From IMG/VR virus record IMGVR_UViG_3300042906_001457, positions 1 through 21,512 of that record: a stretch of DNA of 21,512 nt. One strand, 5' to 3'. Position 1 is the stretch's first letter, and each line of letters opens with the position of its first letter. This document shows, piece after piece, positions 6,551-12,600 of this stretch. A program made the translations under genes and the position numbers. Source of the stretch: a virus. The notes beneath the pieces are model-generated. The model was not told the origin of the DNA and did no database searches. It saw only the letters and a list, made by a program, of their open reading frames with translations.

Positions 6551-6986
6551 GGCACTCCTCCACAGCATCGACGATGTTTCGGAAATGCTCAGTTAGTCCG
6601 ATGTGATCGGCTTCGTCGAAATATTTTGTAATCTCCTCACACCCGGCCTTTACCAACTCCTCGGCTTCGCTAAGTGCCGCGCGGCCGTCATCGGTTACAT
6701 GCACCGACACAACGCGCCGATCGCGCGAGTCGCGGGTGCGATACACCCAACCCATAAGCTCCATGCGGTCGATCATCCTAGTCATATCTGGCCGTGCTAC
6801 GGCGGCAGCTTTGGCCAACTCGCGCACTGATACGGGGCCGCCGGCAGTGACAGCGACGCGCAGGGTGTAGAACGTGGGAACGCTCATCTGATACCGTGCG
6901 AGGGTTTTGTTTAAGTGCTGCCGCGCCCTCGAGGCGACGGCGAAAAGTTGCCAAACGGTTTTTTCTTTACGGCTTAGGTTCATCAT
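6543..6986 (-). CDS. MarR-family transcriptional regulator
   Basis: 147 residues from ATG 6986 (GGAGG six bases upstream; a second ATG follows at once). The MarR pattern is clear: an N-terminal dimerisation helix (LFAVASRARQHLNKTLARYQ), the helix-turn-helix VSVRELAKAAAVARPDMTRM, the recognition helix continuing IDRMELMGWVYR, and the wing with the family signature RDSRDRRVVSVHVTDDGRAA, followed by a long C-terminal helix. MarR proteins bind DNA as dimers and usually repress nearby genes in response to small ligands. It lies just upstream of the metzincin in the same operon and may control it or a host gene. MarR proteins are not standard phage immunity regulators, so this looks like accessory cargo. 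Confidence 0.88.
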   Translation of the reverse strand: MMNLSRKEKTVWQLFAVASRARQHLNKTLARYQMSVPTFYTLRVAVTAGGPVSVRELAKAAAVARPDMTRMIDRMELMGWVYRTRDSRDRRVVSVHVTDDGRAALSEAEELVKAGCEEITKYFDEADHIGLTEHFRNIVDAVEECHA

Positions 6987-7221
6987 TATTTCCCTCCACA
7001 AAACGCCTTAATCTCTCAAACTCTACGACCCCGATTCGCTTGCTGTGCTGTAGCAAAACAAACTGACGCCGGCGGGCTTGCTCGAGCACAAGCTCGGCGC
7101 CCTGAAACATTGCGGTTCGGAGCATTGATCCAAGCTCCGTGCGGCTCACCTTCACCTCGAAATCCGTCGGTGTGTCGGGTAGCAACAAGCGAATCTGATC
7201 AAACAGCTCGCTTCTACTCAT
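6967..7221 (-). CDS. Hypothetical protein
   Basis: 84 residues, MSRSELFDQIRLLLPDTPTD onward to NNDEPKP. It is predominantly helical and basic in the middle (LVLEQARRRQFVLLQHSKRI). The start is an ATGA overlap with the upstream membrane-protein gene, with no strong ribosome-binding sequence, which suggests translational coupling. Its 3' end overlaps the MarR start by 20 bases. No function can be assigned. Confidence 0.65.
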   Translation of the reverse strand: MSRSELFDQIRLLLPDTPTDFEVKVSRTELGSMLRTAMFQGAELVLEQARRRQFVLLQHSKRIGVVEFERLRRFVEGNNDEPKP

Positions 7222-7421
7222 TTGACCCGCTGTAACGCGTGTTTTGCCGCGGCCGGTTGCATGTAAATTGCAGCCTCGGCAACGCCTCGGACTTTGCCGT
7301 CCTGATACGCTCGAGCAAGCTGCACCGAGGTGATGCGTTTACGCACACCCACCCCCATGACAAATCCCGCGAGCGAAAAGAAGCACGCAAAAATCAACAA
7401 AAACTCAATATCAGCCCTCAT
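7218..7421 (-). CDS. Small one-pass membrane protein
   Basis: 67 residues. One N-terminal hydrophobic segment (IEFLLIFACFFSLAGFVMGV, residues 5-24) is followed by a basic, probably cytoplasmic domain (RKRITSVQLARAYQDGKVRG) and an Ala-rich helical end. It has ATGA overlaps at both ends. The topology resembles an inner-membrane spanin or a small regulatory membrane protein, but there is no partner gene typical of a spanin pair next to it, and it lies in the middle of a replication/accessory operon rather than with the holin. Confidence 0.65.
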   Translation of the reverse strand: MRADIEFLLIFACFFSLAGFVMGVGVRKRITSVQLARAYQDGKVRGVAEAAIYMQPAAAKHALQRVK

Positions 7422-7744
7422 ACACTCACCCCCCTTACAGTCTTAAAATCGAAATAATTGCGGTACGCCGGATGCTTCAGAGCGAAGATCCGCGCGTAGT
7501 ACGCCGTCCAGTTGTTTGACACCTTGAAATCCTCAGCGCGTTCAATCTCGGTTTCCCACCTAACGCGCTCCATGACCGCCTTTGCGCCGACCTTGCGGCG
7601 CGTCTGTATCGCGTCCAGGGCGAACCGCTCAAACTGTCGCCACACGAGCGGGTTTTGTAGAAAGTTCTCAATGAAGGCATCGACGGTTTCAGCCGGTACA
7701 CCTTGCGCCAACAAATGCCCGCGGGCGTCATCAATCTTCAGCAT
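7418..7744 (-). CDS. Conserved-looking phage protein of unknown function
   Basis: 108 residues from ATG 7744; the TTG at 7750 (overlapping the upstream stop as TTGA, with better spacing from GGAGG) is an alternative. Features are a helical N-terminus, FERFALDAIQTRRKVGAKAV, ERVRWETEIE and YYARIFALKHPAYRNYF. This looks like a small helical protein type often seen beside phage replication or recombination genes, where it is usually left unnamed. No catalytic motif is visible. It has ATGA coupling to the next gene. Confidence 0.7.
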   Translation of the reverse strand: MLKIDDARGHLLAQGVPAETVDAFIENFLQNPLVWRQFERFALDAIQTRRKVGAKAVMERVRWETEIERAEDFKVSNNWTAYYARIFALKHPAYRNYFDFKTVRGVSV

Positions 7745-7746
7745 GA

Positions 7747-7962
7747 TCAAAAACCCTCCCTATCGTCATACGGTCCAAAATCTTGCGGCTCAGGAACGAC
7801 CGGCGGCGGCTGTATCCAGTACCAAACACCTGGGCGGCGTTGGCAGTAGAGTTTCCCTAGCCTGTAGTCGTAGAGTAGGTCGTTGTCGTCGCGGTAGAAG
7901 TTGTCCTCGAGCTCGTAGAGCTTGCGGCCCATAATGATTTCGACTCTGCCCGTTGGTTTCAT
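7747..7962 (-). CDS. Hypothetical protein
   Basis: 71 residues, MKPTGRVEIIMGRKLYELED onward. It is rich in Tyr, Trp, Asp and Pro (DNFYRDDNDLLYDYRLGKLY, GVWYWIQPPPVVPEPQDFGP), with alternating aromatic and charged residues and an acidic pI by eye. The start is an ATGA overlap with the helicase-loader gene, with GAGGTGG before it. An internal ATG at residue 11 is possible. Acidic, aromatic small proteins are sometimes DNA mimics or inhibitors, but nothing specific supports that here. Confidence 0.6.
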   Translation of the reverse strand: MKPTGRVEIIMGRKLYELEDNFYRDDNDLLYDYRLGKLYCQRRPGVWYWIQPPPVVPEPQDFGPYDDREGF

Positions 7963-8483
7963 TTCGCCACCTCAAGCAAACCCACCTTGGCGACTGTGAT
8001 TGGTAACGGCACAACCTTCGCTTTGAACTCATCGCGGGTGCGCAGGCCGCCGTAGACTTTCCAAAAGTGCGCACGGTTAGCGGCTTCGTCCTCGGCCTTC
8101 CACGCGCACACGTCTGGCCACCCAAGCGCCCGCACCGCAGCAACCAGGCGATCCCCTCCCTTGGTGCGCAGGTATTCGCGCGCCTGGCCGGGTGAGTACC
8201 GCCCGAAGCGGCGCACGGCCTCATTGACCACGCCCCAGGCTTCGCCGTCGGTCAGATCGTCGGCGCCTTGCATTCGGTCAAGCGTTGCGTACACCTGCCC
8301 GATAGTCGGCGGGAAATTGCCCGTGTGGCTTTTCAGCGTTGTGCGCATGACCTCCCAAAATTCCGTTGGGGTCATCGAGGGGAACGAATCACACCACAAA
8401 CGGATCATCGGTTCCGTCACCACGAAATGCGGCCAAGCCAAAAACGCCGTCGTGAGTATCTTGCCCATTTCGCTAGTTCGCAT
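7959..8483 (-). CDS. Putative helicase loader, G39P-like (lambda P analogue)
   Basis: 174 residues from ATG 8483, chosen because GGAGG lies six bases upstream; the frame opens to 8510. The N-terminal ~75 residues match the pattern of the phage replicative-helicase loader/inhibitor domain (SPP1 G39P type): GKILTTAFLAWPHFVVTEPM, LWCDSFPSMTPTEFWEVMRT, then HTGNFPPTIGQVYATLDRM. The C-terminal part continues with DGEAWGVVNEAVRRFGRYSP and helical segments. These proteins load the DnaB-type helicase at the phage origin. The gene overlaps the end of the initiator gene by 11 bases, the order expected for an initiator-loader pair such as lambda O and P. Confidence 0.7.
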   Translation of the reverse strand: MRTSEMGKILTTAFLAWPHFVVTEPMIRLWCDSFPSMTPTEFWEVMRTTLKSHTGNFPPTIGQVYATLDRMQGADDLTDGEAWGVVNEAVRRFGRYSPGQAREYLRTKGGDRLVAAVRALGWPDVCAWKAEDEAANRAHFWKVYGGLRTRDEFKAKVVPLPITVAKVGLLEVAK

Positions 8484-9336
8484 CGCGCTCCTCCGCTTCA
8501 AGTTTTGCAATTAGCTCAAGGTGAGTTTTGATCTGTTTCTCAGACTGAGACTCCTGACCCAGTACCAATTCCTCGTTTAAGCCCCTCCAGCCCTTCGCTA
8601 TGGCGCGATCGACGAGCTGCACGTATCTCCGGGGGTCTGTTTCAAATTGGCGCACTTGTAGGGCGTAGGAATCGATCAGGCACGGATGGCCGGATCGGGC
8701 TTTGTACTCGACCCATCGAGCGAGCGCGGCGCGGGCTTGGTCGCCCCACCGAGGAGGGAAATCAAAATCGGTTTCAGCGAACACGCGGTACTTATCCGCG
8801 CGCGCGCGTTTCCGATCCTTAGAGTTATTATTCTGGTTCTGGTTCTTATTATTATTCTGGTTCTTATTCTTATTGGGGCCGTTCAACGACTCGTTAACGG
8901 CCGTTGCAGCGTTCGTTGAACGGTCGTTGAACGCCCGTTGTGCACGTCTTTCAGCAGATAACCGACCGGCTTCTTTACGTTGTTCGAGAGCCTTCTCGTA
9001 CCGCTCCATGCGCTCAAGCAGGGATCGGGAACGGATAGACCCGTTTTGGTCCCGAATGAACAAACCGACGTTTACCGCGAGGTCTAGGAAAGTTTGAAAA
9101 TCGGTAGCACGCTCATTGAGCGACAACGCTACGGCCATTACCGCGTCGGCCTGTATGGCGTACTCGGAATCCTCGCGCATCACCTCGAGGCAAGCGAAGT
9201 AGAGCCCGTAGTAAGCCCAACCGCCGGCAGCCCGGAGGCGTAAAAGTTTCTGATCGTTTCTGGCGTTGGCGTCGTGTAGGAAACCAGCAGCTTCTTTTCG
9301 TCGCCGTGGTTGTGTAGAATTGTTTTGGGCGGTCAT
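8473..9336 (-). CDS. Phage replication initiator (Lin1244/Lin1753-like N-terminal domain; lambda O analogue)
   Basis: 287 residues. The N-terminal ~95 residues have the Lin1244/Lin1753-like pattern of phage replication proteins: GFLHDANARNDQKLLRLRAA, then GWAYYGLYFACLEVMREDSE and a helix-turn-helix-like part ending VGLFIRDQNGSIRSRSLLER. A basic helix (MERYEKALEQRKEAGRLSAE) leads into a strongly biased Asn/Lys/Gln linker (about residues 152-172). The C-terminal domain is FPPRWGDQARAALARWVEYK and IAKGWRGLNEEL, a common end module of these initiators. The linker DNA carries phased repeats and an AT-rich tract, a likely origin. The loader gene follows with overlap. GAGAG precedes the ATG at moderate spacing. 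Confidence 0.8.
   Translation of the reverse strand: MTAQNNSTQPRRRKEAAGFLHDANARNDQKLLRLRAAGGWAYYGLYFACLEVMREDSEYAIQADAVMAVALSLNERATDFQTFLDLAVNVGLFIRDQNGSIRSRSLLERMERYEKALEQRKEAGRLSAERRAQRAFNDRSTNAATAVNESLNGPNKNKNQNNNKNQNQNNNSKDRKRARADKYRVFAETDFDFPPRWGDQARAALARWVEYKARSGHPCLIDSYALQVRQFETDPRRYVQLVDRAIAKGWRGLNEELVLGQESQSEKQIKTHLELIAKLEAEERDAN
8822..8946. other. Candidate replication origin inside the initiator gene
   Basis: On the initiator side (8880-8946) lies a ~11-bp phased series based on CGTT-n-AACG: CGTTCAACG at 8880, CGTTAACG at 8892, CGTTGAACG at 8914 and 8925, with degenerate units at 8902 and 8936. Next to it, 8822-8878 is an AT-rich tract made of TTATT/TGGTTC triplets. Repeats followed by an easily melted tract within an initiator gene is the lambda ori layout. 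The arrangement is seen; the function is inferred. Confidence 0.5.
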
Positions 9337-9367
9337 CGATTGCTCTCATCAATCGGTCCCGCCTACT

Positions 9368-9396
9368 AAACCCGCCTTAGACCAGCGGGTTTTTTT
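9368..9396 (+). terminator. Rho-independent terminator-like hairpin
   Basis: AAACCCGC (9368-9375) pairs with GCGGGTTT (9385-9392) across a nine-base loop, and a T run (9390-9396) follows on the plus strand. No plus-strand gene ends here, as both neighbouring genes are on the minus strand. It might stop antisense transcription coming from the left, or be a host-derived piece of the attachment region. Confidence 0.65.
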
Positions 9397-9401
9397 ATTT
9401 A

Positions 9402-9419
9402 GGCGAGACAGTTCTCGCC
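9402..9419. repeat. Short perfect hairpin
   Basis: GGCGAGA (9402-9408) and TCTCGCC (9413-9419) form a seven-pair stem with a four-base loop CAGT. It follows the terminator-like hairpin directly, in the gap between the initiator and integrase genes. It has no T run in either direction. Confidence 0.5.
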
Positions 9420-9443
9420 ACGTTCAGACACCTCCACATTTTG

Positions 9444-9499
9444 TTATCGGACAAAAAAGATCCGATGACTTGACTTATCGGGCATTTTTTGTCCGATAA
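9444..9499. repeat. Four TTATCGG-type sites in alternating orientation; attP arm-site or operator candidate
   Basis: TTATCGGACAAAAAA (9444-9458) and its exact complement TTTTTTGTCCGATAA (9485-9499) form a perfect 15-bp inverted repeat. Between them lie CCGATGA (9462-9468, one base different) and TTATCGG (9475-9481). This gives four short sites within 56 bp, just beyond the 3' end of the integrase gene, where attP with integrase arm sites is usual. The attachment core cannot be identified without the bacterial junctions. Confidence 0.5.
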
Positions 9500-9593
9500 G
9501 CATTTGTGTGGGTGTATCAGAGCGTGACACACATCATGTGTCGATTGTTGTAAGGGTAATCCCCTAACCTGACAATATAGAAAATGATAAATC

Positions 9594-10652
9594 TTAGAAC
9601 TCTAATTGTTGCGCAACGTTATCAAAGTTCGAGTGCCGCAGCTTGTCGTATCGCTCAAGCATTTGAATGGATGAGTGCCTGGAAAACTTCAGCACCTCTC
9701 TGTGCGGTAATCCGTCTTGAAGGAGTTTCGTGATTGCAGTCGCTCGGGCACAGTGCGGGCTAAACTGCCCGGTAAGCCCAACCCGGCGCATATACCCGGT
9801 GAACTGCCGGCGCACGGTGCGATCCAACATAAACTCGTTGACCGGCGCCCGGTCGCGGTACTTAGTAAAAAACGGATGGAGGTCGCTGGCCCCTTCCGTC
9901 TTCCTCACCTCGAGGTATGCACGGATATGGACGGCAGCCCAGGAGCCGATCGTTTGCTCCTCAGCGCGCTGGCGTTTGGTATTCCGAAGGGTAAGGATCA
10001 CCGTTCCGGCCGTACCCTCTTTCACATCGCACAGCCTGACGCCAAGCGCTTCGTTGATACGCAAGGCGCCGCCAAATAGGGCAGCCAATAGCGCTTTATC
10101 TCGCGCACCCTCGGGGCCGCTATATTCAAGTTTGAACAGCTCGCGCACCTTCTCAAACGGTATTAGTTGGTGGGGCCGGCGGTCGTTGCCCTGTATACGG
10201 CGCATATCTTTTTTTGCTTTGCGCCACGGGTTTGACGTAACGCAGCCCAAATGCGCCAGTTCGTCCCAAATACTACATAGGATGATCACCTTGTGCTTAA
10301 CCGTTGCGAGGCTTACGCGGTCAGATATGAGGGCGCTTCGGCCCCTTTGAGCCGGCAGGGTGCGAAGGTGGTTTGTATATCGGACAACCTCGACGTGTCC
10401 TATGGTTTTCAGGCGGCTAGCCCCCTCTTGTGTGTACTCAATGCCAAAAAGGCCACAAAACTCGTGCAATACGGTTCTCTACTGTTTTGCGGTAGTAGCA
10501 GCCTTCAGGTCGAAAAACTGGTTTAGGTCGTCGAACATTCCCCACGCTCCACGAATACCGTTGTCACGGGTATTATTCGGCAGTATGGGATTTTTGTTTC
10601 GTAGGTCAGTAGGCGCATGAATGAGGCGCAAGGTGGGGCGGGCGGTGTTCAT
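9594..10652 (-). pseudogene. int: Tyrosine recombinase/integrase with an in-frame amber codon
   Basis: The reading frame runs 352 codons from ATG 10652 (GGAGG five bases upstream) to 9594 but is broken by TAG at 10479-10481 (codon 58). Downstream all catalytic residues are present, numbered on the full frame: Arg198 (GGALRINEAL), Lys226 (RNTKRQR), His300 and Arg303 (SPHCARAT), His326 (FSRHSS) and Tyr335 (LERYDK). The stop falls in the first helix of the core-binding domain, in TAKQ-stop-RTVLHEF, where related integrases often have Tyr. Possible outcomes are restart at TTG 10469, giving 291 residues with an intact catalytic domain, readthrough, a true lesion, or a sequencing error. The enzyme would integrate and excise the phage at att sites; repeats beyond its 3' end may be part of attP. 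Confidence 0.8.
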
Positions 10653-10665
10653 TACATCCTCCAAA

Positions 10666-10693
10666 GGCGGCGACCCTCCCCAGAATCGCCGCC
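10666..10693 (-). promoter_or_regulatory. GC-rich hairpin between recT and integrase genes
   Basis: On the minus strand GGCGGCGA and TCGCCGCC make a perfect eight-pair stem with a 12-base loop, followed by TTT and at once by the GGAGG of the integrase gene. It lies in the 48-base gap after the recT stop. It could attenuate or protect the transcript and so lower integrase expression; the U run is too short for a standard terminator. Confidence 0.45.
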
Positions 10694-10700
10694 CGTGTAC

Positions 10701-11546
10701 TTACTCTGTTGTGACCTCGCCGGTGTCGAGGTCGATAGTCACGTCACCTTCAACAGCCGACAGAAACGCTTCTACAGCCTTGCGGTCCAGGTCGGTTAAC
10801 TTGTCGGCGTTCGCCCGTAGCTTCCGCGCATCCGACTGATACGCCTCGCGCACCGACTGACCCTGCAAGCTGCAACGGGTTGTGATAACCCACCGCGCGA
10901 GCGCGTCCAGGTCTTCACCGTCGATGGCGTTCTGCAACACCTTCGCCGGGTCAGTTATAAAGTGCTCGGGTATATCGTCGCCGTCCGGTAAGGGCATGAC
11001 CTTCGTCAGTTTCGGGCGTTCAACGACGGTCGAATCGTCCATTTCCTCGCGGCTGTACAAACCACCGAGGATGTCGGCGAACATATTCCTGACCAAAATT
11101 GATACCGCTCGAGCGTACAACATCGCCTTCGGCATCCGCTTCCAGTTGTCTTTGTTTACGAGCCCCGCGCGGGTTGCATCGACCCAGGTGTACGTTGCCG
11201 AGTCGGTCCAATCGCCGCGGGTGCACTCGAGCGTGCATACGGTGTCAGACCACTCGAGGGTTTTGATTTTGCCGCCGTGCGCAATGGCTAAACTTTTCAG
11301 GGCTTGTGCCTCAAGGGCGGGTTTGCCGTTGATCACAGTGATCGAGTTGAGCGCGCGGATCGGTGAAAACCCGAGCTCGCGCCCGTAAAGGATCGCCGTT
11401 AGCACGCTTTCGGGGCTTCGATAGTGCGTAGGCAACATGCCGGATTTTAGCAGCACGGTTGCCATGCTCAGTTTTTGGCTCAAGTTGTTGGCGTAGCTCT
11501 CAATCGAGGCCGGTCCATCGGTGAGGGTTGCGAGGTCTTTACTCAT
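10701..11546 (-). CDS. recT: RecT-family single-strand annealing protein
   Basis: 281 residues. The family pattern is clear: LLKSGMLPTHYRSPESVLTA, ILYGRELGFSPIRALNSITV and INGKPALEAQALKSLAIAHG at the N-terminus, CTLECTRGDW, then VNKDNWKRMPKAMLYARAVS and FADILGGLYSREEMDD. Such proteins bind single-stranded DNA and anneal complementary strands in phage recombination and repair. The C-terminal ~80 residues are acidic and less typical. AAGGAG lies before the ATG at 11546, and the start overlaps the preceding zinc-finger gene by eight bases. No partner exonuclease of the RecE or lambda Exo type is seen next to it, so it may act alone or use a host nuclease. I am sure of the broad family, less so of the exact subfamily. 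Confidence 0.85.
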   Translation of the reverse strand: MSKDLATLTDGPASIESYANNLSQKLSMATVLLKSGMLPTHYRSPESVLTAILYGRELGFSPIRALNSITVINGKPALEAQALKSLAIAHGGKIKTLEWSDTVCTLECTRGDWTDSATYTWVDATRAGLVNKDNWKRMPKAMLYARAVSILVRNMFADILGGLYSREEMDDSTVVERPKLTKVMPLPDGDDIPEHFITDPAKVLQNAIDGEDLDALARWVITTRCSLQGQSVREAYQSDARKLRANADKLTDLDRKAVEAFLSAVEGDVTIDLDTGEVTTE

Positions 11547-11751
11547 GGTGCGTGTCTCCTTCGTGGTTAGTCATCTTTTCAATGTTGCGTAAAATTGTCT
11601 CGAGCTCGCGCGCGCCTACCTCGGCGCATTCCCTCGAGCAGTATTCGCCGTGCCGTGCAATCCACCACGTTTTTGTATGGCGGTAGATGTCGCGGTCGCA
11701 GCACGAGCAGCGGCGGCCCCTGTCGTCGTCAATAGTGCGTGTTTCAACCAT
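11539..11751 (-). CDS. Small zinc-finger protein
   Basis: 70 residues. Cys motifs CSCC (residues 15-18) and YCSREC (residues 37-42) can form a four-Cys zinc site of the type seen in MYM/FCS-like or DUF2116-like fingers (WWIARHGEYCSRECAEV). A helical C-terminus (ARELETILRNIEKM) ends in His-rich HEGDTHHE. A G-rich stretch precedes the ATG, and its 3' end overlaps recT by eight bases. Probably a nucleic-acid or protein-binding accessory; the exact role is unknown. Confidence 0.7.
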   Translation of the reverse strand: MVETRTIDDDRGRRCSCCDRDIYRHTKTWWIARHGEYCSRECAEVGARELETILRNIEKMTNHEGDTHHE

Positions 11752-11759
11752 GTGGCCCC

Positions 11760-11969
11760 CTACTCTTTCCCGCTATTGTACCACTGCGCAGCAATAGTTA
11801 CGGCGGCTTGGATGAGGTTCTCGCGCGCCTCAGCACTCAAACCGAGGTTCTCCGTTTCCACGACGTTTTCAATCTCGGTGCGCAGCGCTATCAAATGGCG
11901 CACCAGATCCGCAGCATCTCGTCGGTCGGCCGCGGGTAGCGTTAATGGTGGTTTTGTTTTTGTTGGCAT
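11760..11969 (-). CDS. Hypothetical helical protein
   Basis: 69 residues, MPTKTKPPLTLPAADRRDAA onward. The ATG at 11969 is preferred over the longer frame (to 11996) because AAGGAGG lies four bases upstream. After a Pro-rich start the protein is helical (LVRHLIALRTEIENVVETEN, ENLIQAAVTIAAQWYNS). No motif is recognised. A strong hairpin region lies just upstream in the transcript. Confidence 0.65.
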   Translation of the reverse strand: MPTKTKPPLTLPAADRRDAADLVRHLIALRTEIENVVETENLGLSAEARENLIQAAVTIAAQWYNSGKE

Positions 11970-11996
11970 TGGTCCTCCTTGACCCCTCGGCAACAT

Positions 11997-12071
11997 CGCC
12001 GATCAGTGCCCTGCCCTATTTTAAGGCAAAGCACTCATCGGCGGCGGCGTAACCCTCATCGAGCTACGCCG
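11997..12071. other. Two tandem hairpins in an operon gap (structured leader or small RNA candidate)
   Basis: CGCCGATCAGTGC (11997-12009) pairs with GCACTCATCGGCG (12031-12043) with one mismatch in 13, and an inner TGCC/GGCA stem closes a nine-base loop. A second stem, CGGCGTA (12045-12051) with TACGCCG (12065-12071), follows. They occupy most of the 108-base gap between 11969 and 12078. No T run follows either stem, so simple termination is unlikely. Confidence 0.5.
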
Positions 12072-12077
12072 ACCGCG

Positions 12078-12269
12078 CTATCGTTTACGTGAGAGCTCTT
12101 GCATGTCCTTTGAGCTAGGCACCGAAAGCACAACGTCGTTGCCCATTACGTGCACGTTGAAAAACATCCACGAGCCCAGGACGCCCAACACAATCATGTC
12201 GGTGATGATGGTGACGGCGAGCCCTTTAAGGGTGAACAAGTCTTGTTTGATCTCTGTGACTAAACTCAT
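12078..12269 (-). CDS. Small one-pass membrane protein
   Basis: 63 residues, with one hydrophobic segment at about residues 16-38 (LAVTIITDMIVLGVLGSWMF) and a basic C-terminal tail (SSKDMQELSRKR). The start is an ATGA overlap with the lipoprotein gene, so the two are translationally coupled. Both are the first products of the leftward operon. A membrane protein paired with a lipoprotein could act in the envelope, for example in superinfection exclusion; a spanin-like pair is less likely because of the early position. Confidence 0.65.
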   Translation of the reverse strand: MSLVTEIKQDLFTLKGLAVTIITDMIVLGVLGSWMFFNVHVMGNDVVLSVPSSKDMQELSRKR

Positions 12270-12466
12270 GATCCAAGCACCTCCTCGGTTTCAGCCTTAC
12301 AACTAACGAACAAACATTTAAGCGGCGGTGTTTTGTGTGTCTTTTGCGAGCTATACGACTCGTCAACTTTCATCACCCACGCCTTCCCGCCAATCTCTAA
12401 ACCGCTGCAACCGGTTGCGCATACAAGCGCCGCACAGCACAGCAAAACCTTGATTACGTTTCCCAT
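12266..12466 (-). CDS. Small lipoprotein, first gene of the leftward operon
   Basis: 66 residues from ATG 12466 (AGGAGG seven bases upstream; the frame extends to 12520 but lacks a ribosome-binding site there and would run into the promoter). MGNVIKVLLCCAALVCATGC is a lipoprotein signal with cleavage probably before the Cys at position 20 (CATGC, then SGLEIGG). The mature part has about 47 residues with two more Cys (KCLFVSCKAE), which could form a disulfide. It is a likely early or lysogenic product. Tiny phage lipoproteins made early, such as T5 Llp, block the phage receptor; that role is an inference. Confidence 0.72.
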   Translation of the reverse strand: MGNVIKVLLCCAALVCATGCSGLEIGGKAWVMKVDESYSSQKTHKTPPLKCLFVSCKAETEEVLGS

Positions 12467-12523
12467 TGTGTTTCCTCCTATTGGTACACGTTTTAACCTT
12501 TGTACATTATCGTTGTACAAGTA

Positions 12524-12552
12524 AACTTACTTGAGTGTGATGAGGATAGCAA
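12524..12552 (-). promoter_or_regulatory. Candidate leftward early promoter
   Basis: On the minus strand, TTGCTA (12547-12552) and TAAGTT (12524-12529) are 17 bases apart, which predicts a start near 12517 and a ~50-base leader before the lipoprotein gene. The -10 lies inside the palindrome 12518-12533 and the start point inside TTGTACAA, so repressor binding would block it. The hexamers match the sigma-70 consensus only in part. Confidence 0.45.
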
Positions 12553-12572
12553 GAGAAGTTGTGCAAGTATTG

Positions 12573-12600
12573 TTGCAGTGTGCAAGAAAAGATGTACAAT
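12573..12600 (+). promoter_or_regulatory. Promoter of the repressor gene, probably giving a leaderless mRNA
   Basis: TTGCAG (12573-12578) and TACAAT (12595-12600) are 16 bases apart. The expected start is seven or eight bases after the -10, on or next to the A of the repressor ATG (12608), and there is no ribosome-binding sequence. Lambda cI from its maintenance promoter is leaderless in the same way. Confidence 0.55.

Noticed and set aside
7218-7421. Inner-membrane spanin
   Set aside because: The topology would fit, but there is no overlapping or adjacent lipoprotein gene and the gene lies far from the holin candidates.
8822-8946. CRISPR-like repeats
   Set aside because: The units are only about 9 bp with 2-bp spacing and lie inside a coding gene; there is no spacer structure and no cas gene in the window.
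9404-9448. Possible tiny leader peptide on the minus strand between int and the initiator gene
   Set aside because: A GGAGG and a short frame of about 14 codons are present, but it crosses the hairpin and has no other support.
9730-10350. Plus-strand open frame of 206 codons opposite int
   Set aside because: It is antisense to the integrase catalytic domain and rich in Ser/Arg without fold pattern. The terminator at 9368 lies upstream of it, not downstream, so it gives no support.
10467-10469. Global TAG recoding as the reason for the int amber
   Set aside because: Other genes in the window, including the initiator and the 59-residue structural protein, end at TAG, and the only tRNA seen reads Asn codons, so general reassignment is unlikely.
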